64,000 nt of DNA from Chlorops oryzae (lineage: Eukaryota > Arthropoda > Insecta > Diptera > Chloropidae): positions 135,320,981-135,384,980 of the forward strand of contig CM035806.1 of NCBI GenBank assembly GCA_020466095.1, given 5' to 3'. A model generated the notes under the pieces. That model ran no database searches, was not told the DNA's origin, and was given only the letters and a program-made list of their open reading frames with translations. This document shows, one piece after another, positions 24,256 through 35,765 of this stretch. Both the position numbers and the translations under genes were made by a program. The stretch's first letter is position 1; each line of letters begins with the position of its first letter.

Positions 24256-25102
24256 TATTCCTCAATGAAAATTTCCTGTTTTACTAGAGTTGAAATATAT
24301 GTTTATATTCAAATGGTTACGAACTAGTGCAAATTACTAGAGGGCAGGAATAGCTTTTCGAACAAGACGAACTTACAACTACCTCTTTATGAACCTGGAA
24401 CTGCCAGGGCACACAAGGCAGTGAGAAAGTGTAGGTATACTCGTATTCTAAAGTACAGCCAGTACAGCAAACAGTTGATTTCATAGTTGTGAAAAAGGTA
24501 GCAAACCGTATGGGTTGCAGCAAAAAATGTCTGAATTCGGGAATTTATTTCGGTATTTAAAGACCCCAAATTCAGTTCAAACTCGTTATTAAATGCTACT
24601 TAAGGTACTAAGTAATCTCAGTTAAATTTAAAAGTCTGAAAACCTTTCTCTTTCAATGTCTTCGAAAAAAAAACAAACAGAAATTCCACGTCTGAAACGC
24701 CCATACTATAATATCCTTGCTAATATCCTTGCTTGTTTATTTTCCATTTTTACGTTGCAACAACGCAAATGTAAAATTTTTCTCTCAACGACAAAATATC
24801 CTGCGGCCATTATTGATGTTCTAATAAAATGAATGACTGTTCAAAGGACCGGAATACATACAATCCATACACAGAATATGAAGCGTTACGGCATGCTAAA
24901 GTGATTTTCAATTTTATGAATCAAAATCAAAAAGGCAAACCGATGATTTGATTGTTAGCATATGGGAATCGTATGAAAGCGCAATTTTTTCATAATAAAA
25001 ATCAAATTAAAATGTATATTGACAGGGAATAAATAAGCAGAGGACGACGAAATAAAGTTGAAAAAATAAAATTGAAAAGAAAAACAAAAACAAAACAAAC
25101 AA
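24256..25102. other. No gene seen
   Basis: AT-rich spacer. No motif recognised. Confidence 0.4.
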
Positions 25103-25212
25103 GTAAGAGTGTTATAGACACAGGCGAACCTGGCAATACAATACCCCGATACAGATAAGGGGTTAACTGTAAAAGCTTGAATATTTTTTAAAGCAGGCAT
25201 TAAGACAGCCAC
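25103..25212 (+). mobile_element. DINE-like element, left part
   Basis: Begins ACAAGTAAGAGTGTTATAG, as does the copy at 16152. It is cut at 25212 by a 4.8-kb hAT-like insertion and resumes at 30024. Confidence 0.75.
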
Positions 25213-26163
25213 CAGAGCCGGATTAAGGTCTCTGGGGGCCCGGGGCCAGAGAGTGGTGGTGGCCCTTTTTTAATTGAAAAATATAGAATGAAATTTGAAG
25301 TCATTCGTCGCAATGTTGTAAGTCGGTTGATCCTTTCTTGGTCCAATATTCTATCTCATCGCGAGTAAACGATTCTTTCCAGAAACTAACATCATTCTGG
25401 TAGTTCTGATTCTGATTTTCTAATGTTACCTCGGTCTAGTGCTGTTGAAAGTATTTTCCTGTTATTCAAAATAAGTAGGTATCAATTGCCGGTCCAATCA
25501 AACACTTTTCGATGTCACAAATAACCTCAAAATTTATAAATGTAGAATCTAGAGAAAACTGATAACATTTTTGTAAATTTTTTTGATATCTGAATGAAAC
25601 GTATCGGACCTTTAATTTTTCAATAGGTTGGTATCTCTACCAGTTTTCGCCCTTTTTCAATTCGCTCCTTTTAGAATCAATATTCAATATTAGAGAGATT
25701 TTTATGAGTTCTGCAACAGGATTCTGTACGGAGGGTCTAACAACGGTAAATAAAGCTTGCAGGGCTACCTTGTTAAGGATTCAAAATCTTATGATTACAC
25801 TTCCAAATATGGGTGTATCCAAACGGACGTGACAGTTACTTTAGCAATCTTAAGTCCCGAATCGTAGAATGCGGAAAATGGTAACTTTGATTCTAACTAT
25901 TATCGCGCAGATCTTCCGGACTTTTATACTTATCATAACTTTATGCAGATGGGAAAGGCAATTAGATATGCTCGGACGTGACAAAAAGTTTACTTTTTTC
26001 TCGAAATACCCATATATGGTAACTTTTATGACTCTATTCAGAAACTTATAGATATTAGGAAAACTTTCTAGTTTCATGATAGACCATGATTTACCTTTGA
26101 GTTTTTTTCTGACTCTATCACTGTATCAGAATCCTACAATAATTTGTCTGATAAAGACTCATT

Positions 26164-27834
26164 TACCACGTTTATACGCATCTTCAATCCGATTTCAGTG
26201 AAAACGATTTGTGCGAAAACGCATATATAAACGGGTCACTGATTCGCACTGAAAAATTTTTACCGCATCGACTAGTGTTGCTTTTTCAAAACGACATGAA
26301 AATGTGAAATCGACTTGTAATGATGCATAAACGCTTCGAAGTGCCTCGAGAAATATCATCATCAGCTGATTCATATCTACACATACAGGGCTGTTAAGGT
26401 TAGGGCTGCCATGTTTGGCGATTTCTCGCCATTTTGGCTATTTTTGAAAGTCTATGGCGGTCTCGAAATACAATTTGGGAGCGTCTACACCGAGAGAAAT
26501 AAGAACTGTTAAATCAACCACTTAGAACAGTTAAAGTAAGAGTTGTCAAATTAACTGTATACCCCGTTAAATGCACTGAAAAAGGAAGTCAAATCAACAG
26601 TTGAAAAATAGTCACTTTTTATGTTCAAATTCGCTTTCGTTCACTTAGACGTATAAGTTCGCATTCTGATCAACCGTCTCTGGAGTTTTCAATAGCTCAG
26701 TTGTTTAAGCTGTGAGTTGACCGTCGTGAGATTCGGGGTTCTATCCCTGCTGGCGGCGGGAATTTTTCTGGATTTTTTTTTTTTAATTACAGTTTTTTTC
26801 TTTTTGTTCAGAGTGTAGTTGTTTTTTAAGGCAAAAATTTTCTCCTAAATTTTTAAGATTTTAATTTATTTTATTTTTTTTAATGGTTCATTTTCAAGCA
26901 AAAAATTTTGGGAGTGAAACAATTCCTTAAGCACGTTCCCCAAAACTTGAGCAACCATAACCTCAAGTGAACGTTTTGACCAACAAATTAAATTCGTTCG
27001 TTTAGCGTAATGGTTAAGACGTTCGCCCAGCGAAGTGGTGGTCTGCGGTTCAAGGCTCGGCCGAGGCGAGAAAATTTAAAGAGATGAAAGAGAAAAAGAT
27101 TTAAATAGAAACAAATAAATAAAGAATAAATATAATAATTTAATAAACAAAAAAAAAAAAATATTAATAAAAGAAGGTAAAAAAAAGTCAAAGCAAAAAA
27201 TAAATTTTTTTTTTCCCAGTCGCTGGTGACAGTTGATTTAACCGCGAGACAGTTATATCAACCATCAGGTAGTTATATCCCTATTGACTGTGTTTGTACT
27301 GTTGAATCGACCGCTACTACACATAAGCTAAGAATTAACGGTGAACTCGGTTATTTTAACCTGCTTTTTCAGTTAATATAACTACCTTTTTCTCTCGGTG
27401 TATAAATGATGGCACGTTTGGTGGGGGGAGGGGGTCAGCTCATCTGTGACAGTTTTATGACAGAGGAGGTAGGGGGCTTCCAAAAAATGTTATGTCACAC
27501 TTTTTATAGTAAAATTTGTTGAAAACGGCTGTCAACATTTTCAAACGATTTAATGATGAAGATTTTCCGTTAATTTTCGTTATTCAACTTCGTACCAAGG
27601 GATTGAACAAAACGCTTTGGCGGTTTTAGTTTTCGGTTGGTGATATTGTTCACTCATTTTCTGGCAGCCCTGGTTAAGGTATATTTTATGCAATGGTAGA
27701 CATCCCTGTTTTGTATGAAACGTGCTGTTTTCAAAGCGCTTTTGAAAGCGCAGTAAAATAGTGCGCGTATAAACGCGCACGAAAAACCGTCTTGGTCTGA
27801 TGCGGTCTCACTCATTCCGCTGTATAAACGTGGT
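26164..27834. mobile_element. Element with TTACCACGTTTATAC ends, itself interrupted
   Basis: The left arm TTACCACGTTTATACGC and right arm GTATAAACGTGGTAA are inverted. Further RTATAAACG-type motifs lie just inside. A TA-flanked MITE (26488-27400) interrupts it. Target duplication not resolved. Confidence 0.6.
26488..27400 (+). mobile_element. TA-flanked TIR element carrying two tRNA-like cores, 913 bp
   Basis: Terminal repeats CACCGAGAGAAA and TTTCTCTCGGTG are flanked by TA (26486-26487, 27401-27402), as in Tc1/mariner-type insertion. Inside, both on the plus strand, are tRNA-like segments: one with TAGCTCAGTTGTTTAAGC and GGGGTTCTATCCC (about 26696-26760), the other with TTAGCGTAATGGTTAAGACG and GCGGTTCAAGGCTC (about 26998-27066). 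The motif GTTRATTTRACC recurs near both ends. No transposase ORF. Confidence 0.8.
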
Positions 27835-28014
27835 AATTGTTAATTGTGGCAGGATTATCGCGTTTTTTTTTTAGATTCTATGGGAATGGCAATTAGAAAG
27901 TGACTTTGACTGTTAATAATAAGAAAAATATTTTCTTATTTTTAGAATTTTCGACTGCAATTGCTTATGGTGTGTTTCCCTATCTTTGTTGTGCTCCAGA
28001 TGGATGGTTCCGCT

Positions 28015-28578
28015 TAGGGAATCCAATCCCGCACGATTTTTACGATATAATTATTTACGCAGGATTATTTACGCGGCATCCGCGGGATTTGCGGGATTGA
28101 AAACAATACCTTGAATTTGGAAAATTCCACACACAAGTGGCATTGAACCGATGCAATATTTTGCTCTGCTGGTTTCTGAATTGCATGAAAAAGTAAGACG
28201 TATGTAGTTCAGTTGATTTCATGACGATATAATTAACATATATATATTTGTGATATAAGAAACCCCAAAAAATTAAAATATCAAGGAATAGAGGAGCTAA
28301 AAACAAGATTTGAACAAGATTCTCGAATTGATAAAAGGATTTTTCCTTTGCATGAAACAAAAAAATAATCTTCAGTGAACATATTTTCTTTCGGCTGATT
28401 AGATTTTTTTTGGAAAATTAACCTCGCAAGTTGCAAAATATTTAAAACAGGTCGCATCTTTTCATATATGTATGTGTATACAGCATAGAATTTAAAAAAC
28501 GAAAAAAAAAACGGGATTTAGATGATCTATCCCGCGTGATTGCGGGATTGAATTTTTGGTGCGGGATCGCATTCCCTA
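28015..28578. mobile_element. hAT-like non-autonomous element, 564 bp
   Basis: The left end is TAGGGAATCCAATCCCGCAC; the right end, reverse complemented, is TAGGGAATGCGATCCCGCAC. Octamers GTTCCGCT (28007-28014) and GTTGCGCT (28579-28586) form an 8-bp target duplication with one mismatch. ATCCCGC motifs are repeated internally near both ends. Confidence 0.8.
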
Positions 28579-28769
28579 GTTGCGCTGAAACTTATGGCGT
28601 CGTAAAAAACTTACTCCGCAAACACAAATCTGCTACTCCAAAAAAAAAAGAGCGGTCGAGTGCGAGTCTGAGTAGAGCAAATTTTATAAAATAATATTTA
28701 CTATGTAGCATTTTTTCACTAAACGAAAGATTGATTGCTAGCAAAAGTACGTGTTTTTGATTGATAATG

Positions 28770-29464
28770 CTATGTTCTCACTATAGGGCGAGTTAGAGCG
28801 AGTTAAGGTTTACAAACATCGTATGACCCAGCCGGAAATTTCACTACTTCTGAAGTGGTGAAAATTCACACTGCGACTACTCGCATTATTAACCCTTACT
28901 GTTAATGAAGTTTGTTTAGAAGATGGCCGCTGTTTTCATTACATGCATGCGATAATGTCCGGCTTGGGAGTTTGAAATCTAAAAAACGCGCAAGGTATAT
29001 CTGATATACTATATCATCGAGAAATTGCAAATAAAAATGGAATTTGCTTTATTAGAAATGTTTAAAGAAGCTGAAAAAGCCAAAGGAATATTGGAAGCCA
29101 TAATATTAGAAGAGCATTGCAATATCCGCAGGAACAAAAAAAGATTAATGTAGCTAATAGTGAAAGCGGCATCACAAAACCACGACCTGTGATTAACATT
29201 TACATATCCAAATACGTGCATCCTTCCACACTCATTTTCTGCACGGGAAAGCTTCCTGCCAGTGTCGTATTAAATTTTTCCCCGGTTTTTGTACCCGGTG
29301 TTAGCAAATGTAACTGAAAATTTCAAATGCAACTCTGCGCTAACCTCAGAGTTAAATGTTAACCCGGGGTTTATTTTCGGGTTAGATGATTTTTTTATAT
29401 GCGTTTTGACATTTGAAACTCTGGGTTTCGCCGATAACCCTAACCCGGCCTAGTGAGAACATAG
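28770..29464. mobile_element. Non-autonomous TIR element, CTATGTTCTCACTA family, copy 2
   Basis: Same family as 823-1484. This copy holds an intact 38-residue ORF at 29037-29153 on the plus strand, starting MEFALLEMFKEAEKAKG and ending at TAG. It could be the leftover N-terminus of a transposase; no zinc finger or catalytic motif is present. Confidence 0.75.
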
Positions 29465-30023
29465 CATAAGAGGGTTTTTCAATTCTTGAGTCCACTGAAT
29501 AACAGTATAAACACGTAGAAATATTAAGAAAGAGGGTATTTACTGAATATCTTGAAAACTATAAAAAAAAAAAAAAAATATAAAAAACTAATCATACTTC
29601 ATCGAGAAGTTTTTGTCTTTCTTTGGAATTCAGATATATGAGCCGTTATTGAAAGTGGCATAAGTCACTTTTTTTAAGTCGAGATATTTAAGGGTTTGCG
29701 TTTTAACACGTTTAAAATATGGATGCTACTTGACGAGAAGATTTACTTGTATTTGTTATCTAATGATACTGACATTTTTGAGTGCAAATTTTTAAATGAA
29801 AATTACCGTTCAATTGTATTTAGTGTTGCCATTAACTCGATTTTTGAATAGTGACTTATGCCACTTTCAAAATAAACGGCTCATATTATGATGTGCTCAA
29901 TCATAGAAAGCTAGTTTTTTGATCCAAGGTACAAAAATGTGTTTTATCACTGCTGGTAGATGCCCCCAAGTTGTTGAGGCTCGGGGCCACTGTCCCCACT
30001 GGCCCTCCAATAATCTGGCCCTG

Positions 30024-30640
30024 ACAGCGACCATAAGAACAAAAAGCTGGGGAGATTTTCAAGGCAATAAGGATGTCATGTGACAAATTTTCTTTCATTT
30101 AAACCGCCCTTTTGCCACGCCCATTTTTAATAGTTTTGGTTATTTCATCGGATGCTTGTAATTTAAGGGCAAATTCCTCATTGAATTGAAATATCTCGAT
30201 AAACTTTGATTTTTTGACAATTTTGGGATGTTCGAGATAGACCCTAGTACTGGACCTCAGTAATGGACCGATGAAGAAAATTTTTTAAGGATCATACTTG
30301 CCGACTTTCGATTAAGTCCCATTTGCATTGTAGGCCGTAGGGGACAATGCGCTTCTGCTACTTTTCGAATTTTTGCAAATTACACTTAGGTATTGCTTAC
30401 ATATTGCACTTTGGCAATAAAAGAGACACAACTCACAATTTGCCATTTTTGCAAAAAACGTGAACAACAAAATGCATCGCAGTGTCAATCAAAGCATTTT
30501 TCGTGCAGATAGACAGGTGACCTATGAACGAGATTAATAAGTAGCATAAATTTTGAGTTGTGCCACTTTCGTTGCCGGGGTGCGATATGTTCAAATGTCA
30601 AATTTCATCAAAATATCTTGAAAAACTTCAGGTTTTAGAG
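30024..30640 (+). mobile_element. DINE-like element, right part, with a MITE inside
   Basis: Continues the element begun at 25103: CCACGCCCATTTTTA, GACCCTAGTACTGG, TTGCAAATTACA, then ATTTCATCAAAATATCTTG, in the same order as in the 16152 copy. An ATAT-flanked MITE interrupts it at 30405-30584. Confidence 0.7.
30405..30584. mobile_element. ATAT-flanked MITE, 180 bp
   Basis: The left arm begins TGCACTTTGGCAATAAAAG and the right arm, reverse complemented, CGCACCCCGGCAACGAAAG; both continue into GRCACAACTCAMAATTT. Direct ATAT flanks at 30401-30404 and 30585-30588. The uninterrupted DINE copy at 16152 shows the empty site. Confidence 0.8.
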
Positions 30641-31479
30641 CAGTTTTTTTCTTAAGGTACGCCCAAAAGATTCCTTTGGATTAGACTTTGGACTTTCGAC
30701 GAGAAGCCGAACAGAGAAATCCTCCAGTGGATTATAGGAGTCATTGTAATTCGGAGGAATCGTGAATCTCTGTCTGTTCCAACAAGAAATCCATTCAGAG
30801 GATTTTTAATAACTACGTGGATAATTCTTAAATTGTATTCATTCCACATTTATTTTCAATATTGCTTCCGATGACTGTTTGTTGTCTTCATTCCGCGAAT
30901 TTTCAGAGCTTTGCTTAACTTTGCTCATGTGTCTGCGATATTGTTTTAATTGCATCAAACAAAGGGTAAAAAGAAAAACAACAAAAAACTGAAAAGCAAT
31001 ACATCTTCTACACGGAACGCCCCCATTTGCTCCGGATCCTTCGATTCCCTTTTCATATGTTTTTTTACTTTTCATTTTAAATGTTTTTTTTTTTTTGGTT
31101 TTTCTAGCGCAATAGTCCGTCCCACATCGTTTCTTTATCCTTGTTTAACGTTAGCACAATAGCCGAATCCGCCCAATGCTATTTCCATGTGCATTTATGT
31201 AAATGTGACGATAAAATGGTAATTAATTACGTAATTTACACATCACAGAGGGGTTGCGGCCTCTGCAAAGCGTTCCAGAATTGCATACAAGTAAAAATGC
31301 GAGTAAAAAGCGAACGAAAATGAAAATCACTCGATATTATCATCACTCATTCGAAAGGACATGCGAGGAGAAAACGATGACACGAGGACAAGACTAAAAC
31401 ATACAATCAGCGATCGAGACACACATAATCCCAGTAGGGAAAGTCACGCTACCATTACCATTGCTAGCCGGAGTCAGAA
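30641..31479. other. No gene seen
   Basis: Spacer with imperfect inverted repeats near 30700-30800 (ATCCTCC/GGAGGAT-type) and no coding signal. Confidence 0.4.
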
Positions 31480-31970
31480 AATAAAACATTTAGAATTGGG
31501 GACTTAACAGCATGGCATGATATTTGTTGGACAGAAGAGCATTATAAAAATTACGAACAATAAGTAGGTATATATGAACATTGTAGGTACATAAAAGTGT
31601 ACATAAGTGTGTATATTAATGAAATTTGTTATCTAGAATTCCGAAAATATGAAAAGCCGGCCTGGCAGGAAAGTAGTTTTCGAAAACTTCCTCGAATTCC
31701 TTAAAATTCAAGAAAGGGAAACCAGCAAAAGTTGCCATATGAGTTCCGATTACGCTAATGAACATCCCCTGTATATCTGTTTTAGTGGGCATGGTCACTG
31801 AAACAAATTTCATCTGCAGGACGAAGTCTTCACCGGTTCGTAATTGACAACGTAATTCGAAGATCGAGAGTTCGTTTCCGCGCCAACATGAGGCAAAAAA
31901 TTATTGAAAAGATTTTTTCTAAAACTTTTCAAAATTCACAAAGAGAAAACAAGAAGATAGTTTCCTGAGT
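31480..31970 (+). repeat. Dispersed repeat, diverged tandem partner of 32115-32640
   Basis: Shared blocks with the next repeat include ATATTTGTTGGACA, TGAAATTTGTTATCTA-ATTCCGAAA and GTTTTCGAA. A tRNA-like GAGAGTTCGTTTCC lies near 31868. Confidence 0.6.
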
Positions 31971-32114
31971 TAAGGAAAAAGTTGGCAGAACATTAAATAA
32001 TTTTTACGTAAATAGATGTTGGGTACATACATACATACGTACTTACATATTTATATGCGCATTCATTCACTGTGTATCGTGCAGCGTGTTGTCAGGCACA
32101 CTTGACTATAGCAT

Positions 32115-32640
32115 TAGGGCGTTTCAGACAGTGAAAAAAAGGTTGAACATTCGAAAATCGCGGGTAAAGTACGTAATTAGATTTGGGTCAAAAATAAACA
32201 TTTAATATTGGGGCAACAGCATTGCAATATTTGTTGGACATGAAGAGATTTAAATAGGAACAAAAAGTAGGGTTAAAGTTGAAATTGTAACATAGTGTTT
32301 GGTAAATACCTTAATGAATTTGTTATCTATAATTCCGAAATTTATATGCAAAAAGTGTTTTCGAATCCTACAATTCTTATGAATCAATGATGGTAAACTC
32401 ATCAAACGTTCCTGAAATACCGATTAATTGAACATCAATTATATCTGTTTTAATCATGCCCCTAAAAATTATTACAGAAAGTCTCACCAGGTTCGAATAA
32501 TTGTCACGTAATTGAATCGAATTCTTTTCAAACCGTCAACATAAAAATTTTATAGTTTTTTTAAGAGCGTTCAATTTCGACGAAAATTCAAGGTACCTTA
32601 GTCCGAGTCTAAACAACAATTTACAGAAATTTTAAATGAT
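32115..32640 (+). repeat. Dispersed repeat beginning ATTAGGGCGTTTCA
   Basis: A related copy begins at 44614 inside the LMX1-like gene. Shared start ATTAGGGCGTTTCA and shared end GACGAAAATTCAAG. No inverted ends or target duplication recognised. Confidence 0.6.
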
Positions 32641-33059
32641 TTCTCTAAATTTTTCATTACATAAGTATCTTATCTTTTATACCTGCCGATCTTTCAAATT
32701 AAGACTTTTATCTGCACGTGTTGAAAGCTCCTACTATAGCATAGAAGAATTTGGAAAAGGAAGAACTCTGTCATATCATTCATGACAGAATTGATGACCC
32801 CGTCATGTAAGAAATACTTTCCTACTGGAGTAATGTGTAGGTATTCGTGTGTGTGAGTGATTTTGTGTGTCCAATAAATAAACGCATTGTGTAATATATG
32901 CAGACTGCCGCAACAGCCATAAGAAAGTCAAAGGTGGACACGAAAAAAAATTTCAGAATAGAACAAAAAACAAAAAGTAAACACGGAGAAGTGAAAAGTG
33001 AAAATTGAAAACAAAAGAGATTGCGGTTCCTTTGTAATTTGTTGTACTTCGTTTTTCAT
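32641..33059. other. No gene seen
   Basis: AT-rich spacer with a short GTGT-rich patch near 32848-32870. Confidence 0.4.
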
Positions 33060-33540
33060 TCATTCCGCATTTTTAACCCCACACGGTTTTTGTCGAGGGT
33101 CTACATATTGCGTTTGTGCGAACGTGTGCTACACTCATAAATCCTTCTAATAGATAATAATGTGACCATAATATATATAAAATATGTATAAAATTTGTAT
33201 AGAAATGATCACCATCACCAGGAGATGCGATTTAGCCATGTCCGTCCATCTTGCGATCCGTTGTCTGTCCGCCCTTGTGCCTGCCCGTCAGCCTGTATGT
33301 CTCTATACAGTTTTTTTTTTTTTTATCGAGCGACTTCAGCTATTTCGACGAAGTTCGCTTGATTGCCCCATTTTTAGCGTACCTATAGTACTACCCAGAG
33401 CGAAAAGACCACATAAAATACCCTATAAATTAGAAGATTTCTCTATAGTTTTTCTACAAGAAGGGGGTCCGTCTAATTTTTATTGGGAATTCCTTTTTAA
33501 AATTAAGATTAATACCCTGCTTACGCTGGGTATGAAAATG
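33060..33540 (-). mobile_element. DINE-like fragment
   Basis: Terminal CCCACACGG...TGTCGAGGGT hairpin, TA-rich tract near 33170, core GAAATGATCACCATCACCAG, CATGTCCGTCC start of the GTCY tract and the ATTTCGACGAAGTTCG block. The GTCY tract is not expanded here. Confidence 0.7.
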
Positions 33541-34002
33541 AATTCATAACTCATTTTTGAAACCTGAATTAGGTTACGTGCAAATATCGCGCATGTAATT
33601 CAAGAGTGTCACAACTCAAAATTAGAAATTTTTCAAAAATCTTTTTTTTTTACAAGCAATCATTGTGACTCGGATAATGGTCCACTCAAGGTTGCCTTTT
33701 TTTTATTCAAAAATTCTACCCTTCTTTTGAAATTAAATTTTTTTTTTATAAACAATGTTTTTGAAGACCTGCTACCATCGACAGTTGCGTAGAAATATCG
33801 ACTAACGAATGGTATATAAAAACCTCGGTTAACCTTCTTCATCAAATTTTTATTTAAACTTTTGATTTGGGGGTCCATAATAGGTGACATTACCCTACAT
33901 AAACAATTTTTTTTCAGTTTATATTCCAGTGTTCCTTATATTCCTATAATATAGGCCCTGTATACATAAATATTTCTATTTATAATGCCAATAAATGATA
34001 TA
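33541..34002. other. No gene seen
   Basis: AT-rich. Contains GTGTCACAACTCAAAATT near 33607, a stub of the ATAT-flanked MITE family. Confidence 0.45.
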
Positions 34003-34951
34003 CAGTGTACTCTCTCTTAAGCGGACACCTGCGGGACCGAAAAATGTGTCCGCTTAAGAGCAAACTATTTGAGAAGCAGGAACACTAGAGTAGAGATGGG
34101 CACGAGCCGGGCCGGACCGGGCCTGGGGCCCGCCGGGCCTTGGTCCCGAAAATTCGGGCTTCGGGCCAGAAAATCGTAAACGGGCTTTTTCCGTGCGGAC
34201 CCCGGCCTGAGGTTGAAAGCCCGGAGGCCCGGTAGGCCCGAAATTTGGCCCGATACGCTTCTAAGCATTAAATAATTTTTGAATTTTGCAAAACAGTATT
34301 TTATTTTCTCATCATGGTCTATTACAAATATCTATTAATAACCGATTTTCGTTGCGTGAAAAAGGAAACGCAAGTCAAATCATACATTTTTGTGAAAACC
34401 GTCTCATATAATTGATACAAGTACAAGTTAAAAAATGTGGCATCGTCAAAAGCTGTGGGTAGCCGTCGATAGTTTAACTATGTTTACTATTTAATATTAA
34501 AAAAAACAAAAAATCTCTTAAAAAAATTATAAAAACACGTTTTTTAAATGGCAAAAGGGCTGTAATTGATGTTGTAAAACAAAAACATATTGAAAATCAG
34601 ATACCGAATTCGTTGAACATCATAAAAATTGTCAAAAACTAATGATTCATCTTCATTCTTCATATTCCTGAGTTCACACATAAACAGATAGTACACAGTA
34701 AAAACTATAGGCTTAAAATTAAAACCAATCGGTATAAAATTAAATCTTTTTAGTATTAAATTTGAATTTCAATACCAAAAAGTTTTATTTTAATACCTTT
34801 TGGTTTTAAAAGATCTCAAAAACGAACAAAATTCTCAAATTGTCAAATTGTTCTCGCGATTACATAGCTTTCGTACAAACATACGAGGCGTCTATAGTTC
34901 GATTTTATCGAACGTTGATATACCTAATAAATCCAGTACGCGCGAATAATA

Positions 34952-35024
34952 TCGCTTGTTAGCGTAGTGGAAGCGTTTTTGCTTAGCATTCTGAAAGGTC
35001 CGAGTTCGAACCTGTCGCAGGCGA
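34952..35024 (+). repeat. tRNA-like segment, 73 nt
   Basis: TCGCTTG at the start can pair along its whole length with CAGGCGA at the end as a seven-pair acceptor-like stem (one G-T pair). TTAGCGTAGTGGAAGCG fits an A box and GGTCCGAGTTCGAACC a B box. The T-arm pairs poorly, so function as a tRNA is unlikely, but pol III recognition is conceivable. Confidence 0.55.
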
Positions 35025-35315
35025 AAGAAATTGTGGAAAAATATTGGGTAAAGGTAAAGTAAATTTTGAACTGGAAAAAGGATAAATTGATGTATGTACT
35101 CGGGAAGGAGAAGACATACATAGTTGCCAGCGATAAAGTTGAAGTATCTCGACTACCTTCAAAAATGTGTGTCTGTCCGTCATGCTGTTTCAAGAATTCC
35201 TATGAGAGGTTCTTCTGCTGGAATCTCTTTTTTTTTTGATAAAAAGATTGTTTGCAAGCTTTTTATTCTTCTTAAATGTTTATTCTTATTTATAATTATT
35301 ACCTACTTATTCCTC

Positions 35316-35353
<38 letters not shown>

Positions 35354-35355
<2 letters not shown>

Positions 35356-35432
35356 GCTTGCCTGACCGGGGATTGAACTCGCCGACATCAGATTTTGAGG
35401 CAATATCTCTCATTTCTTTTCGCTCTACACAT
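35354..35432 (-). repeat. tRNA-like segment
   Basis: Minus strand: GTAGAGCGAAA start, then GGCGAGTTCAATCCCCGG as B-box-like stretch. It follows directly on the long A-run (T-run on this strand) and faces the segment at 34952. Confidence 0.45.
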
Positions 35433-35765
35433 AAATTTTTTTTATTATCCATACGAAAAATGCTAAATTTTTTCTCTCTCTCTTTATTTAAACCAAAAAG
35501 GTTTTAAATTAATTCCTTTTTGGCATTATATATATGGTTATATATAAACACCAAAATTGGTATTAAATTTAAACTTTTGTTTTTACTGTGTACAAAATGT
35601 ACTAAACTTTTTACTACTGCAACTATGAAGAATTTTTTTTTGGAAATTTTTTTCGGGCCGGACCGAAATTGAGGCCCGTGCCCATCTCTACACTAGAGCA
35701 TTGCCAAAAGGTGTCCGTTTAAGAGGGATGTCCGCAAGGAGAGAGTAACACACGAGTGTACTGTA

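Larger units (their letters stand above)
25213..30023. mobile_element. hAT-like element, 4.8 kb with nested insertions
   Basis: The left end is CAGAGCCGGATTAAGG; the right end, reverse complemented, is CAGGGCCAGATTATTG. The flanking octamers ACAGCCAC (25205-25212) and ACAGCGAC (30024-30031) are a near-identical 8-bp target duplication in a DINE copy. CAGGGCCGGATTAAG-type ends are common among hAT transposons. Its length suggests a once-autonomous element, but I recognise no transposase or BED finger. It contains three further insertions. Confidence 0.75.
34694..35590. mobile_element. TA-flanked TIR element with two tRNA-like segments, 897 bp
   Basis: Ends CACAGTAAAAAC and GTTTTTACTGTG, flanked by TA (34692-34693, 35591-35592). 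Interior arms repeat GGTATTAAATTT/AAATTTAATACC motifs. Two tRNA-like segments lie inside in opposite orientations, and a run of 42 A occupies about 35313-35354. The stretch near 34890-34920 also resembles the end of the 49764 family, so this copy may be composite. Confidence 0.75.
34091..35690. mobile_element. hAT-like element with TAGAGATGGGCACG ends, 1600 bp
   Basis: Ends TAGAGATGGGCACG and CGTGCCCATCTCTA; the octamer CACTAGAG is repeated on both sides (34083-34090, 35691-35698). The ends are rich in GGGCC/GGCCC. A smaller TA-flanked element is nested inside. Confidence 0.85.
34003..35763. mobile_element. pogo/Tigger-like MITE, copy 2, split by nested insertions
   Basis: CAGTGTACTCTCTCTTAAGC at the left after TA (34001-34002); the right end is GAGTGTACTG followed by TA (35764-35765). 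The 24086-24255 copy gives the uninterrupted arrangement. The inserted hAT-like element occupies 34091-35690. Confidence 0.8.
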
